Part shown: one piece after another, positions 29,300 to 38,866 of the stretch | Numbering within the stretch: the first letter of the stretch is position 1 | Layout of the letters: every line of letters begins with the position of its first letter | Assembly (NCBI RefSeq): GCF_002192695.1 | Contig: NZ_MTLG01000075.1 | Coordinates: 1-64,000 of the forward strand | Origin: Achromobacter xylosoxidans | GTDB taxonomy: Bacteria > Pseudomonadota > Gammaproteobacteria > Burkholderiales > Burkholderiaceae_B | DNA: 64,000 bases | Reading direction: 5' to 3' | Program-made: the position numbers and the translations under genes | The notes under the pieces: generated by a model | Told to the model about the DNA's origin: nothing | What the model saw: the letters and a program-made list of their open reading frames with translations, nothing else | Databases searched by the model: none

Positions 29300-30121
29300 T
29301 CATGGCTGCGTCTCTTGGCTGGAAGCACCAGTGGCCTGTGCGGCCGCACGGCCACGGGGGCCGTGAAAGTATTCCTGTATCCACGGGTGCTTGAAGCGCT
29401 CGACTGCCTCGATGCCGTCGTTGATGAGTACCTTCTGGTTCGCCAGGACCGCGACACGGTCGCATATGGTGTACAGCGTATCGAGGTCGTGGGTTACCAG
29501 AAACACCGTGAGGCCCAGTGCATTGCGCAGGGTCAGAATCAATTGGTCGAAAGATGCAGCCCCGATTGGATCCAGTCCTGCGGTGGGTTCGTCAAGAAAC
29601 AGGATGTTCGCATCAAGCGCCAAGGCTCTCGCCAGTGCTGCTCGTTTCACCATGCCTCCGGACAACGAGGCCGGATACTTGTCTCCCGCTCCGGCAGGCA
29701 ACCCCACCAAGCCCAGCTTGCTTCTTGCCAAACGCTCGGCAAGAGGCCGCGCCAGACCGACATGCTCGATCAAAGGAAGAGCGACGTTCTCCAAGACGGT
29801 CAGCGATGAATACAACGCGCCCTTCTGGAACAGAATGCCGAACCTTCGCTCCATACGCGCGCGCGCAAGCCATTGGGCTCGCAGTAGGTCGCGCCCCCCG
29901 ATACGGACCACGCCCGAATGCGGCTTCTGCAGCCCGACGACGCTACGCAAGAGCACGGATTTCCCGGTGCCTGACCCTCCCACCACGCCAAGGATTTCCC
30001 CGCGCCGCACGTCCAGGTCTAGGTCCTGATGGACCTGCTGGGTTCCAAACCTGTTGTCCAGGCCGCGCACTTCAATAGCGTGTCGCACACCGTTGTCGGT
30101 GTCTTGCTTCACCGCGCTCAC
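29300..30121 (-). CDS. MlaF-like ABC transporter ATP-binding protein
   Basis: 273 residues. Walker A GGSGTGKS, signature LSGGMVKRAALARAL, Walker B ILFLDEPTAGLDP and switch VTHD are all intact. This is the Mkl/MlaF type used with MlaE permeases. Its start overlaps the end of the permease gene by 4 bases. It powers lipid or related hydrophobic substrate movement across the envelope. Confidence 0.94.
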   Translation of the reverse strand: MSAVKQDTDNGVRHAIEVRGLDNRFGTQQVHQDLDLDVRRGEILGVVGGSGTGKSVLLRSVVGLQKPHSGVVRIGGRDLLRAQWLARARMERRFGILFQKGALYSSLTVLENVALPLIEHVGLARPLAERLARSKLGLVGLPAGAGDKYPASLSGGMVKRAALARALALDANILFLDEPTAGLDPIGAASFDQLILTLRNALGLTVFLVTHDLDTLYTICDRVAVLANQKVLINDGIEAVERFKHPWIQEYFHGPRGRAAAQATGASSQETQP

Positions 30122-31275
30122 CAGCCCATCTCCATGAAGAACAGTGCAGCGATGGCGTCTATCAGGATCACCATGAAGATTGATTGCACGACACTAGACG
30201 TCGTGTGGTCGCCTACCGACTCAGCGCTACCGGCGACCTTGAACCCTTCATGGCAGCCGATAGCGGCGATCATCACCGCGAAGAGCGGGGACTTGCTCAT
30301 TCCGACAAGAAAATGGCGCACCTCGATTTTTTCCTGCACGATGGCAAGGAACTGTGCGGGAGGAATTTCCAAGCTCAGTGCGCATACGGTGGCGCCGCCC
30401 GCAATGCCAGCCAAGATGCCTACTAAGGTGAGCAGTGGCAAGGACACAAGAAGCGCCAGCACGCGTGGCAGCACCAGTAACTCGATGGGGTCGAGCGCGT
30501 TGGAGCGAAGCGCATCGATCTCTTCATTTGCCTTCATCGAACCGATTTGGGCGGTGTACGCGCTTGCGGTACGGCCTGCAATCAATATGGCCGGGAGCAG
30601 CACTCCGAACTCGCGCATGAACGAGAAGGCGACCAGATGCACCGAGAAGATGCTCGCACCGAAGTTGGCCAGCACCGTTGCTCCCAGGAACGCCACCACC
30701 ATTCCTACCATGAAGCTCAGTAGCGCCACGATGGGAATGGCGTCCACCGCTGATCGCTGGATTTGAGCGATCACCGAGGTCGCGCGCCAGCGACGCGGGT
30801 GACGAACGGTACGGCTCCATGTTTCGATGATCTGGCCCACGAACCCGGCCAGACCAAGACACGCACGACAGCCCTGTTCCAAGGTCAGGCCTATGCGTCC
30901 CAGACCGCGGAGCAGAGGATTCCCGCTCACCGCTGCTTTCTCCGTCTTCTGCTGATCGGTAGCAGCGGCGGCCAGCGCTCTCATTAGGGCGAGGCGATCC
31001 GAGGACAGATTTGGAGCTGCCTCCGGCCGGTCGAGTATCGAGTCTGGCCCGAGAATTTCCACCAGCAGAGCCGCGCCGGCGGTGTCCAGTCTCTGGACTT
31101 GCGTCCAGTCGAGTAAGGGAGTGGCGTACCCCTCGGCATGACTGATGCGGGCGGCGGACACGGATTTTGCCAGACTGGCGTAGTGCTCTATCGTCCAGTC
31201 GCCACCCGCCAGCCATTTGTGATCACCGCCGACCATGGCATCCTGCCGGAGCCAAGCCTGTGAAGCGTTGCTCAT
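30118..31275 (-). CDS. MlaE-family permease with N-terminal STAS-like domain
   Basis: 385 residues from ATG 31275, whose first bases overlap the stop of the upstream lipoprotein gene (ATGA). Residues 1-110 resemble a STAS domain (WTIEHYASLAKSV, DWTQVQRLDTAGAALLVEIL). The remainder is the MlaE permease domain with RQ-containing EFGVLLPAILIAGRTASAYTAQIGSMKANEEIDALR. In E. coli the STAS protein MlaB is separate; here it is fused to the permease, as in several other proteobacterial MCE systems. Confidence 0.93.
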   Translation of the reverse strand: MSNASQAWLRQDAMVGGDHKWLAGGDWTIEHYASLAKSVSAARISHAEGYATPLLDWTQVQRLDTAGAALLVEILGPDSILDRPEAAPNLSSDRLALMRALAAAATDQQKTEKAAVSGNPLLRGLGRIGLTLEQGCRACLGLAGFVGQIIETWSRTVRHPRRWRATSVIAQIQRSAVDAIPIVALLSFMVGMVVAFLGATVLANFGASIFSVHLVAFSFMREFGVLLPAILIAGRTASAYTAQIGSMKANEEIDALRSNALDPIELLVLPRVLALLVSLPLLTLVGILAGIAGGATVCALSLEIPPAQFLAIVQEKIEVRHFLVGMSKSPLFAVMIAAIGCHEGFKVAGSAESVGDHTTSSVVQSIFMVILIDAIAALFFMEMGW

Positions 31276-31892
31276 GGCTGCGTGTCCCGCCAAGCGCTGT
31301 CGATGCGCTCGATGCAGTTCGTGATCGCCGCTTTGGCATGACCCAGCAATGTGTACGAACCGGCGAACTCTTTAATGACGTTGCCGCGCTCGAAGCAACT
31401 GGCGGCAGCAACCCGGCGTCCCGTCCTTAAATCGACTGCTTCGAACTCTAGGCTGGCACCACCCGTCGTCACGGGTCCAACCAGCAGGGTCGTCATTGCA
31501 TTGACTGCCCGATTCGGTGTCTGCAGTTCGGTGACCGCTACACGCACCCGAACCTGTCCCGCGCCACCTGGGGGGGCGGGACTTTTGCCTTCCTGGCGTT
31601 TCAGTTCGCTCGTCACATGGTCTAGCACTTCGCGCTGCTGCGCGTCATCGAGCCCATCGATGCGACCCGAGGCGGTCTTGATCTGCGCTTCTTCCACCAC
31701 GACAGCGGCATAACGCTTGGGCTCGAATCCCGCTGCGCGGTACATCAGTACGTTCTCGTATCGTGTCGGCGATAACTTCTCGTAGTCGCCGAGAAATCCG
31801 GAGCGCGTCATGCTGTTGGTCGCGCATCCAGAGAGCGCGCCTGCTACGCAAAAAAAGATGCCGCCGCGGATCAATGCAGTTTTGCTCTTCAT
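31272..31892 (-). CDS. DUF3313-type lipoprotein
   Basis: 206 residues with lipobox ALSGC (Cys23). The body (FLGDYEKLSPTRYEN, MYRAAGFEPKRYAAVVVEEAQI) fits the DUF3313 outer-membrane lipoprotein family. The function is unknown. Its place between an SMR pump gene and the MCE permease suggests a helper role in envelope transport. Confidence 0.8.
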   Translation of the reverse strand: MKSKTALIRGGIFFCVAGALSGCATNSMTRSGFLGDYEKLSPTRYENVLMYRAAGFEPKRYAAVVVEEAQIKTASGRIDGLDDAQQREVLDHVTSELKRQEGKSPAPPGGAGQVRVRVAVTELQTPNRAVNAMTTLLVGPVTTGGASLEFEAVDLRTGRRVAAASCFERGNVIKEFAGSYTLLGHAKAAITNCIERIDSAWRDTQP

Positions 31893-31907
31893 AATGGGTC
31901 TCCTTGA

Positions 31908-32255
31908 TCAAACGAAACTAAGACAGGCAATGCCTGCTGCGATGAGGGCGGTGCCAGACCAGCGCGTTACCGATGCGACATCGCCTAGTAGGAGGGCGCC
32001 GACGCCCAAGTTTCCAAGTAGCCCGATTCCTGCCCAGGCTGCAGAGGCCGCGCTGATCGGAATCCGCTTGAGCGCGAACCACAAAAGTGCGCCGCTGGCC
32101 GCCATGCACGTCACTGCCACACAGAGGCCGACCCAGCGCATCGGACCGCCCGCCGTGATGGCCCGCAGGCCCAGTGGATAGCCCGCTCCTAGAACCCCTG
32201 CGGCAATGACAATCGACCAGGATTTCCAGATCAGCGGATGGGTGCTGAATCGCAT
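31908..32255 (-). CDS. SMR-family small multidrug efflux protein
   Basis: 115 residues with four membrane helices. ITAGGPMRWVGLCVAVTCMAASGALLWFALKRIPISAASAAWAGIGLLG matches the SMR pattern, although the essential first-helix Glu of EmrE-type pumps is not obvious; AAGVLGAGYPLGLRA occupies that position. The start ATG at 32255 was chosen among several. It lies in the middle of the RND-MCE operon. The missing Glu makes it possible that this is a divergent, non-canonical SMR member. Confidence 0.72.
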   Translation of the reverse strand: MRFSTHPLIWKSWSIVIAAGVLGAGYPLGLRAITAGGPMRWVGLCVAVTCMAASGALLWFALKRIPISAASAAWAGIGLLGNLGVGALLLGDVASVTRWSGTALIAAGIACLSFV

Positions 32256-32335
32256 AAGCCTAGCGAGACATACGCATGAAGCGTGGGTGCATACGAATTC
32301 TGAGAATGCGCAGCACGCGGCGGCTCGCAAGAGAC

Positions 32336-35300
32336 TCATGAGCGATCTCCATGCGCGGTGGCGACACTCAGGTTCCACGGCCCAATTCGCTTGATTCCAA
32401 ACAGGACTTCGTAAAGCAGCGGAATCAAGCCCAACGTCACCAGCGTTCCGAGTGCCAGCCCACCGATCATCGCGATCGCCATCCCTTTCCATAATGGTCC
32501 GGAGAAGAGCATGAGTGGCACCAGTCCCGAAATGCAGGTGACCTTGGTCATCACGATTGGACGAAGCCGTTGTATCGCGGCCCCAACCAAGGCTTCATGG
32601 CGTGGCAGGCCTTCCGCTAGCCCCTGGTCGATGCGTTCCAGCAAGAGCACGGCGTTGTTGACAATGATCCCGAACAGGGCCAGTACGCCGAAGGTCGCCA
32701 TGAAGCTGAAAGGTGTGCCGGTCAGCTTCAGAGCCAATACCACGCCGATAAGCGTGAAAGGGATCGTCGCGAGGATCACACCGAGCTTGCGGAAAGAATT
32801 GAACTGCCATACGAACAGCATCAGCATCGCCAGAAATGCGAGGGGCATGTAGGTCGACAGCGCGGCGTTCGATTCGGCGGCTTCCTCGATCTCGCCGCCA
32901 AGTTCAACCGAGTAGCCCGCGGGCAGGTCCAGGGCAGCGACGCTAGGCGCCAGGCGGTTGATGATCTCCTGGGCGGTGTAAGAGGTGTTCTGTCCTTGCA
33001 CGGTGATCGTGCGGATGAGATTGCGCCGTTGGATGACCGAGGGCTCGCTCGCGAGCGATACGTCTGCGACCTGAGCCAGCGTCACCGCTGGACCGCCGTT
33101 GGTGGGATAGATGAGCGTCGCGCCTACGTCTGCCGTGCTGCGACGCTCGCTTACGATACTGCGCAGGACGATCGGGACGGAGGTGTCACCGTCGCGAATA
33201 ACCGAGATCGATCTGCCGCTGTAGCGGACATCCAGCCCGCCAGCGATGTCTTCAGTCGTCACGCCCGCCCGACGCGCGCGGTCCTGGTCGACCCGTACGT
33301 CGATGCGGCCAACGCGCGTATCCCAATCGTTCTTGACGTTGATGGTGCCGGGCAGCTTGCGCAGCGCTGCTTCGATTTTGGACGCGGCCCCCAACAATAC
33401 CTCCTCATCCGGACCGCTGACGCGATAAATGGCAGTCCCTGACTCGGTCGCACCGAGCGAGAAACGCTTGGGCTCGGCGCGCACGTCGCCATGTGCTTGC
33501 GCAAAGTAGCTGCGGGTGCGGGCGAGGACGGCGTCGATGTCGCTCTTCGGCTTCAATGTGACAACGAAGTACGCGATGTTCGATGCCGGCAGTGGTGGAT
33601 TCAGGCTAAGGATGAAGCGCGGGCCACCATCGGCGACGTAGCCGATGTGATCGGAGACTTCTGGATTGATGTTCGTGTCGCCCAGCCAACCACTGATCTG
33701 CTTCACGCGGGCGAGCGTTTCGCGCGAGTCGGTACCGGGGGCGAGCTGCACCGGAATCTGGAACTGAAGCCGGTCGGACTTGGGCATGAAATCGTACGGC
33801 AGGGTGGTGAAGCCATACAGCGCAATGGCAAGCGCCGCGATCATCGACGCTACATAGACCGCCTTATGGTGGAGCACCCACTCCAGTACGCGCCGGTAGC
33901 CACGGTAGAAGCGGGTGTCATAGGCGTCGCCCTGCTCCTGCTTGTGATGGGGTTTGGCGAAGTGGTAGCACAATAGGGGCGTGACAGTCAGGCACAGCAG
34001 CCACGAAGCGAACAACGTCAGTGCCAGCACGACCACGAGATTGTGCAGATACTCGCTCGTGGCGTTCTGGCCAAAAAAGAACGGCGAGAACACGATCACG
34101 ATCACGAGCGAGGACGTGAGCAGCGGAATGGCGAGCGTGCGGCCCGCCTCGAGGCAGGCATGCTTACGATCTTCGCCACCGGCCAGGCGGCGTTCGATGT
34201 CTTCGGCAATCACAATGCCGTTGTCCACCAACAAGCCGAGCGCAATGATGATGGCGCCCATCGAGACGTTCTGAAGCTCGATGTTCATCGCGCGCATGAC
34301 GATGAGTGCACTGAGGATCGTCAACGGCACGATCATGCCCACGATGATCCCGGTGCGCCAACCGAGAAATAGCACGACGACACCGAGGACGACGATGATC
34401 GTCTCCATCATGACGTGGTTCATTTTGCCCATCTCGTGCTTGACGACATCGGCCTGGAAAGTGACGTATGACAGATCGAAACCCGCCGGCAGCAGCTTCT
34501 CCTGGTCTGCAACCCGTGCTTTGAGCGCTTTTCCGAACTGCTCCACGTTCTGACCGGAGGCCATCGAAACCGCCATGACGACAGCGGGCTGGCCTTTGTA
34601 GATGGCAGCAGATTCCGGCGGATCGGCTGGCCGCACACTCACCTGCGCCAGTTCACCCAATGCGATCGTCGGCACGGGCGCCGTACTACTTTGCGGTCGT
34701 GGCAGCGCGATCGGCATTGCTCGCAGGGAGGGAGCGTCACGCACTTCGCCACTGACCGCCAAGGTTGCATTGATGCCGCCGACAACAATTTGTCCACCCG
34801 AAGCGACGACGTTCTGTTTGACGAGTTGGTCGATCACCCCCTGTGGTGTCAGCTCCAATCGCGCGAGCCTAGGCCGATCGAATTCGAGATAGACGCGCTC
34901 TTCCTGCAGGCCGTAGAAAGTGATGCGCTCAATACCAGGCACGGTGTACAGGCGGTCGCGCATCTGCTTGAGCGCGACGCGCATCTCGCTCATGGAGTAA
35001 CCTGGTGCAGTGACCGCAATCGAGGCAACCGCGACGCGGCCGAAGTCTTCGTCGACGAAAGGCCCCATCGTGCTCTGTGGTAAGGCATCCTTCGAATCGG
35101 CGACCTTGGCCCGGACGCGCTGCCAGATCGGTGCCAAGTCGGTGTAGCGGTCCCAGATCGTGACCTGGATCATGGCGCTGCCTGCGCGCACGGTGCTCGT
35201 CACGCGCTTGACCTCTGCCAGTTCGCGCAAGCGCTCCTCGATCGGCCGGGCAATGAGTTGCTCAACGCGTTCGGCGGGCAGCCCCGGGTTCAACGCCGTG

Positions 35301-35440
35301 ACCATCGCATCGCGGACCGTGACAGTCGGCTCCTCCTGAGAAGGAAAATTCAGGAAGGTCGCGATGCCGGCGACGAAAATGATGAGCGCTACAAAGTAGG
35401 TAAGTCGACTGGCGCGCAGCGCCATCTCGGTGATCTTCAT
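32336..35440 (-). CDS. RND efflux permease (cargo of the ICE)
   Basis: 1034 residues, full length for an HAE-1-type pump with 12 membrane helices. It begins MKITEMALRASRLTYFVALIIF. The helix-4 proton-relay segment reads GLLVDNGIVIAED, with Asp-Asn where AcrB has Asp-Asp, a variant also seen in other RND subgroups. The second proton-relay part is in the C-terminal half. It lies 24 bases downstream of its adaptor gene. The substrate range is unknown. Confidence 0.94.
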   Translation of the reverse strand: MKITEMALRASRLTYFVALIIFVAGIATFLNFPSQEEPTVTVRDAMVTALNPGLPAERVEQLIARPIEERLRELAEVKRVTSTVRAGSAMIQVTIWDRYTDLAPIWQRVRAKVADSKDALPQSTMGPFVDEDFGRVAVASIAVTAPGYSMSEMRVALKQMRDRLYTVPGIERITFYGLQEERVYLEFDRPRLARLELTPQGVIDQLVKQNVVASGGQIVVGGINATLAVSGEVRDAPSLRAMPIALPRPQSSTAPVPTIALGELAQVSVRPADPPESAAIYKGQPAVVMAVSMASGQNVEQFGKALKARVADQEKLLPAGFDLSYVTFQADVVKHEMGKMNHVMMETIIVVLGVVVLFLGWRTGIIVGMIVPLTILSALIVMRAMNIELQNVSMGAIIIALGLLVDNGIVIAEDIERRLAGGEDRKHACLEAGRTLAIPLLTSSLVIVIVFSPFFFGQNATSEYLHNLVVVLALTLFASWLLCLTVTPLLCYHFAKPHHKQEQGDAYDTRFYRGYRRVLEWVLHHKAVYVASMIAALAIALYGFTTLPYDFMPKSDRLQFQIPVQLAPGTDSRETLARVKQISGWLGDTNINPEVSDHIGYVADGGPRFILSLNPPLPASNIAYFVVTLKPKSDIDAVLARTRSYFAQAHGDVRAEPKRFSLGATESGTAIYRVSGPDEEVLLGAASKIEAALRKLPGTINVKNDWDTRVGRIDVRVDQDRARRAGVTTEDIAGGLDVRYSGRSISVIRDGDTSVPIVLRSIVSERRSTADVGATLIYPTNGGPAVTLAQVADVSLASEPSVIQRRNLIRTITVQGQNTSYTAQEIINRLAPSVAALDLPAGYSVELGGEIEEAAESNAALSTYMPLAFLAMLMLFVWQFNSFRKLGVILATIPFTLIGVVLALKLTGTPFSFMATFGVLALFGIIVNNAVLLLERIDQGLAEGLPRHEALVGAAIQRLRPIVMTKVTCISGLVPLMLFSGPLWKGMAIAMIGGLALGTLVTLGLIPLLYEVLFGIKRIGPWNLSVATAHGDRS

Positions 35441-35464
35441 GATGAAGTAACCTGGTGGATCGCG

Positions 35465-36631
35465 TTAGCGCTTGGTCAATTGAGTGGTGGCTTCCAGTGG
35501 TGTCACTGGCTGTCCATCGGTGAGCCATCCTCCTCCGGCGGCAACCACCGTCTCGCCGGGCTTGAGTCCAGCGAGGACGCGCGCGCTGTCTCCTTCCTGT
35601 ACCGGCGTGAAGCGCACCGCGCGACGGTGCACCTTCTTATCTTCAGGGGTGTAGACGAAGACGGAAGCCTCGCCCGGCTTCGTGCCGAGCACCAGCGAGG
35701 CATAAGGTATGGATACAGTCTCGGGCCGAGAGGTCTTGGAGGTTGCCGCAGGTGCGTCGAGCACGACCTGTACGGGAATACCTGGCCGAAGTGCGCGCGC
35801 TTGCGCGTTATCTTCAGGCACTAGCACCACGGGTAGGAGCGAGCCATTTTCGGCGCGCAGACCGACACGACGTACCACCGCTCGGATTGGTTGTTCGGCT
35901 CCGCTCCAGCTCAGTTCTGCGCGTTGGCCGACATCTATGTGAGGTGCCTGTGTAGTAGACGCGTTCGCGATGATCTCAGTGCCACTGCGCACGCCGTCGA
36001 CCTGAAATACCGGCGCACCAGCAGCAATGTCGGTGAACGCCAAAGCCAGCTTTTCCGCCACGACACCATCGAAAGGAGCGACGATCATCGTGCCACGTTG
36101 TGCTCGTTCGGCCAGGCCAAGCGCCGCCTTGGCAGTGCGCGCTTGACCCTCTGCGACCGCTAGCTGCGCCTTCGCGCTCTCGAACGCAGCAGGGGAGATG
36201 ACTTCGCTTTCGAGCAACCGGCGCTGTTGATCTGTCTGTACACGTCGATCCATCAGGCCGGCTTCGGCGGCCGCCAGGGATGCTTGCGCTTGTGTCACGC
36301 GAAGCCGGTCAGGTTGCGCATCAAGTTCTGCCAGGACTTGGCCGCGGGAGAACCGTTCACCCACGTCGACGTTCAACTTGGCGATCCGTCCTCCTGTTTC
36401 AAATCCTAGGATGCTGCGCTCGGTTGCTCGCGCCGAGCCAGTCAATTCGATGCGAGAGCTATGCGGGAGATCCGACTGCGCGGCGGCGAGCTTCACTGCG
36501 CGCGGAGGCTCGGATACGGTGGATTGCGAGTTTCCGCACCCTGAGAGCAGAGTCGAAATGGATAGTGTGCAAGCAACCGCCAAGGAGCGCGGTGCGCACG
36601 CGGTCATGACACCGCTACGGACGCGACTCAT
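35465..36631 (-). CDS. RND efflux periplasmic adaptor lipoprotein
   Basis: 388 residues with lipobox LLSGC (Cys32) after a signal peptide, so it is lipid-anchored. It has lipoyl halves (GGRIAKLNVDVGERFSRGQVLAELD), an alpha-hairpin, and a beta-barrel region (AQRGTMIVAPFDGVVAEK). The ATG at 36631 overlaps the tetR stop (ATGA), which implies translational coupling to the regulator. Confidence 0.93.
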   Translation of the reverse strand: MSRVRSGVMTACAPRSLAVACTLSISTLLSGCGNSQSTVSEPPRAVKLAAAQSDLPHSSRIELTGSARATERSILGFETGGRIAKLNVDVGERFSRGQVLAELDAQPDRLRVTQAQASLAAAEAGLMDRRVQTDQQRRLLESEVISPAAFESAKAQLAVAEGQARTAKAALGLAERAQRGTMIVAPFDGVVAEKLALAFTDIAAGAPVFQVDGVRSGTEIIANASTTQAPHIDVGQRAELSWSGAEQPIRAVVRRVGLRAENGSLLPVVLVPEDNAQARALRPGIPVQVVLDAPAATSKTSRPETVSIPYASLVLGTKPGEASVFVYTPEDKKVHRRAVRFTPVQEGDSARVLAGLKPGETVVAAGGGWLTDGQPVTPLEATTQLTKR

Positions 36632-37269
36632 GTGCGTCCTTTTGCCGGGACAAGTTCGAGATGGCCCGAGGCGAGATCCTGGAGCGCCCGAAAGAAATGC
36701 CGCCGCTCTGCGGGTGCGAGTATTGGCAAACCCAGAAGATCGGCGAACAGGGCGCCATCCAATGCCAGCATGATGAGTGCCGCGGTCTCGGTGCCACGCG
36801 GGGATCGACGCACGCGTTCGTACTGCACGCGGTACCACTCGCGCAGTGGGTCGAGAAGTGTTGGATCTTCCGCAGCTGCCGCGAGCAGCGCTGCGCCCAT
36901 CTTCTGCATCTCGTCGTCGGGCATCGCTTCCACCTGGCTCGACAGCCAGGGGTCCGGATCTCCGGCAAACCTGCGCTCGTGATTGGCTTGTACCGCGTCG
37001 AACGCCCGGATCATCTCGTCGATCAGTGTCACGAACAAATCGCGTTTGGTCTTGAAGTGATAGAGAAACGCCCCTTTGCTCAACCCGGCCCGCACAACGA
37101 CGGCGTCCAGTGTCAAGCGACTGGCACCTTCCTCCAGCACCAGTTCGCGGGCGGCCTGCAGGATGCGGTCGCGAGTTCGCTGGGCTCCTTGCTGGAGGCC
37201 GGGCTGCGCATCGGCGCTGCTATGGGCAGTGGACGGGGGGGGCAACTTTGTTTTCGCGCGGGGCGGCAT
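36628..37269 (-). CDS. TetR-family regulator of the cargo efflux operon
   Basis: 213 residues. The N-terminal helix-turn-helix (RILQAARELVLEEGASRLTLDAVVVRAGLSKGAFLYHFKTKRDL) is preceded by a 25-residue Pro/Gln-rich tail; the C-terminal ligand domain is of unknown specificity. It is first in the minus-strand operon and divergent from the outer-membrane-factor gene, so one repressor can control both transcripts from the shared 100-base promoter region. Confidence 0.93.
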   Translation of the reverse strand: MPPRAKTKLPPPSTAHSSADAQPGLQQGAQRTRDRILQAARELVLEEGASRLTLDAVVVRAGLSKGAFLYHFKTKRDLFVTLIDEMIRAFDAVQANHERRFAGDPDPWLSSQVEAMPDDEMQKMGAALLAAAAEDPTLLDPLREWYRVQYERVRRSPRGTETAALIMLALDGALFADLLGLPILAPAERRHFFRALQDLASGHLELVPAKGRT

Positions 37270-37297
37270 GGTCGTGCTCCAAAAAAGCTTGAGTCAT

Positions 37298-37315
37298 ATA
37301 CAGTCCAGACGGTAT
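37298..37315. promoter_or_regulatory. Candidate TetR operator in the divergent promoter
   Basis: Near-perfect palindrome ATACAGTC-CA-GACGGTAT (one mismatch between arms). A partly related ACAGTCCGTC occurs about 15 bases downstream. It lies between the tetR and outer-membrane-factor starts. Confidence 0.65.
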
Positions 37316-37369
37316 AGTAGAAGCCATACAACAGTCCGTCAAGACTTTTTCGGAGCGCAAGGAGCTGCC

Positions 37370-38773
37370 ATGTCTCAAATTCTTGAACGCTATCGCCTCA
37401 TTGCCATGATTTCTCCGCTACTGCTTCTTGCGGCCTGCAGCCATGCCCCGCACTCTGCCGATCCACCTCGCCTGGATGTACCGGCCCATTTCTCAAATGA
37501 AGAGGGAGGTGAAGGCATCTTGGACAAATCGTCCCGCCGTACTCTTCCCGTCGATTGGTGGACGGCCTACGGCGATCCGCACCTCAATGCCTTGGTCCGG
37601 GCGGCGCTGGAGCGCAATACCGAACTGACGATTGCGCGAGCGCGCGTGGACGAGGCATCGGCCGCCACGCGGCGAGCACGGGCCTCCCTGCTCCCCTCGT
37701 TGTCCGCGGGCACGCAGGCAACTCGAGGACGCGACTATTCAGAGAACGTTGCAATCGGCAATGATGGCCGCGCCACGTTGTCCGCATCGTGGGAGGCAGA
37801 CCTGTCGGGACGGCTTTCGCAGGCAGCAGAAGGTGCGCGCCTGGATGCGGTGGCAGCCGAACAAGCGTGGGTTGCCACGCGGTGGCAGGTCGCGTTTGAA
37901 ACAGTGTCGGCGGCTGTGCAGCAGCGCCAAGCCAGTGAGCTCGAAGCGCTAGCCGCGGCGCGGCTGGCATCCGCAGAACGACTCGTCTTGCTGATGCAAC
38001 GGAAGTTCGAGGCCGGACAAGCTACCGGCTTCGACATCGAGCGTACCCGCGCCGGCGTCGTCGCACTGCGCGTGGAGCAAGAGCAACTGCGGCGTGCGCG
38101 CGGCGAGGCGACGCATGCACTCGATGTACTAGTGGGACAAACGCCCGGAGCGCCTGCAGCTTCCCCAACTCTTGCGTCGCTCGCCGTCCCGGACTGGACA
38201 CCGACACGCATACCTGCGGACCTGCTGAGTGAGCGGCCCGACGTGCGCGCCGCCGAAGCGAAGTTCGCCGCCGAAACCGCGCGCTGGAACGCAGCCGAAG
38301 GCGAACGCTTCCCCAGGCTGGTGTTGGACCTGAGCGGCGGACGGCAGCGCGTAGAGAGTGTGGGAACCCGCATCACTGGAAACATTTTTTCACTTGGGGC
38401 CGGGGTGTCGTTGCCGATCTTCGATGGTGGCGCGATCCGTGCCGGCATCGAGACCGGAGAGGCGCGCAGCCGAGCTGCCCGTGCGGAGTTCGAGCGCACT
38501 TTGTTGAGTGCTTTGCAGGACGTAGAGAACGCATATCTCGGTTGGCATACGCAGCACGCAGCACTGGAGCATCAGGCCGAGGGTGTCGCAGTCGCGGAGC
38601 GTCAGCTCGATCGCAGCCGACGTCTGTTCGAGGCGGGACAAGTGGACGCCACGGTGGTGGCCGAGGCTGAGGCCGGGGTGCTGTCAGCGCAGGCTTCGCT
38701 GATCCGCACGCGGGCCGAGACAGCCATGCAATGGGGCGTCCTGGCAAAAGCATTATCCGGCTCTCCTGTTTGA
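37370..38773 (+). CDS. Outer-membrane efflux factor, NodT/OprM family
   Basis: 467 residues with lipobox LLAAC (Cys23). Repeated helical-barrel halves are recognised by VDWWTAYGDPHLNALVRAALERN and the second-half FSLGAGVSLPIFDGGAIRA, the standard TolC/OprM signature. AAGGAG lies before the ATG. It forms the exit duct of the cargo pump and is transcribed divergently from the pump operon. Confidence 0.94.
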   Translation: MSQILERYRLIAMISPLLLLAACSHAPHSADPPRLDVPAHFSNEEGGEGILDKSSRRTLPVDWWTAYGDPHLNALVRAALERNTELTIARARVDEASAATRRARASLLPSLSAGTQATRGRDYSENVAIGNDGRATLSASWEADLSGRLSQAAEGARLDAVAAEQAWVATRWQVAFETVSAAVQQRQASELEALAAARLASAERLVLLMQRKFEAGQATGFDIERTRAGVVALRVEQEQLRRARGEATHALDVLVGQTPGAPAASPTLASLAVPDWTPTRIPADLLSERPDVRAAEAKFAAETARWNAAEGERFPRLVLDLSGGRQRVESVGTRITGNIFSLGAGVSLPIFDGGAIRAGIETGEARSRAARAEFERTLLSALQDVENAYLGWHTQHAALEHQAEGVAVAERQLDRSRRLFEAGQVDATVVAEAEAGVLSAQASLIRTRAETAMQWGVLAKALSGSPV

Positions 38774-38866
38774 TCGCAGAAACATGCTGGAGCAGCTTGC
38801 GAAGGCTAGCTAAATAGCGTGACGCAAGGCGAAGGTGGTGAGGCCTGAGTGATGAGGAATGCGAAC

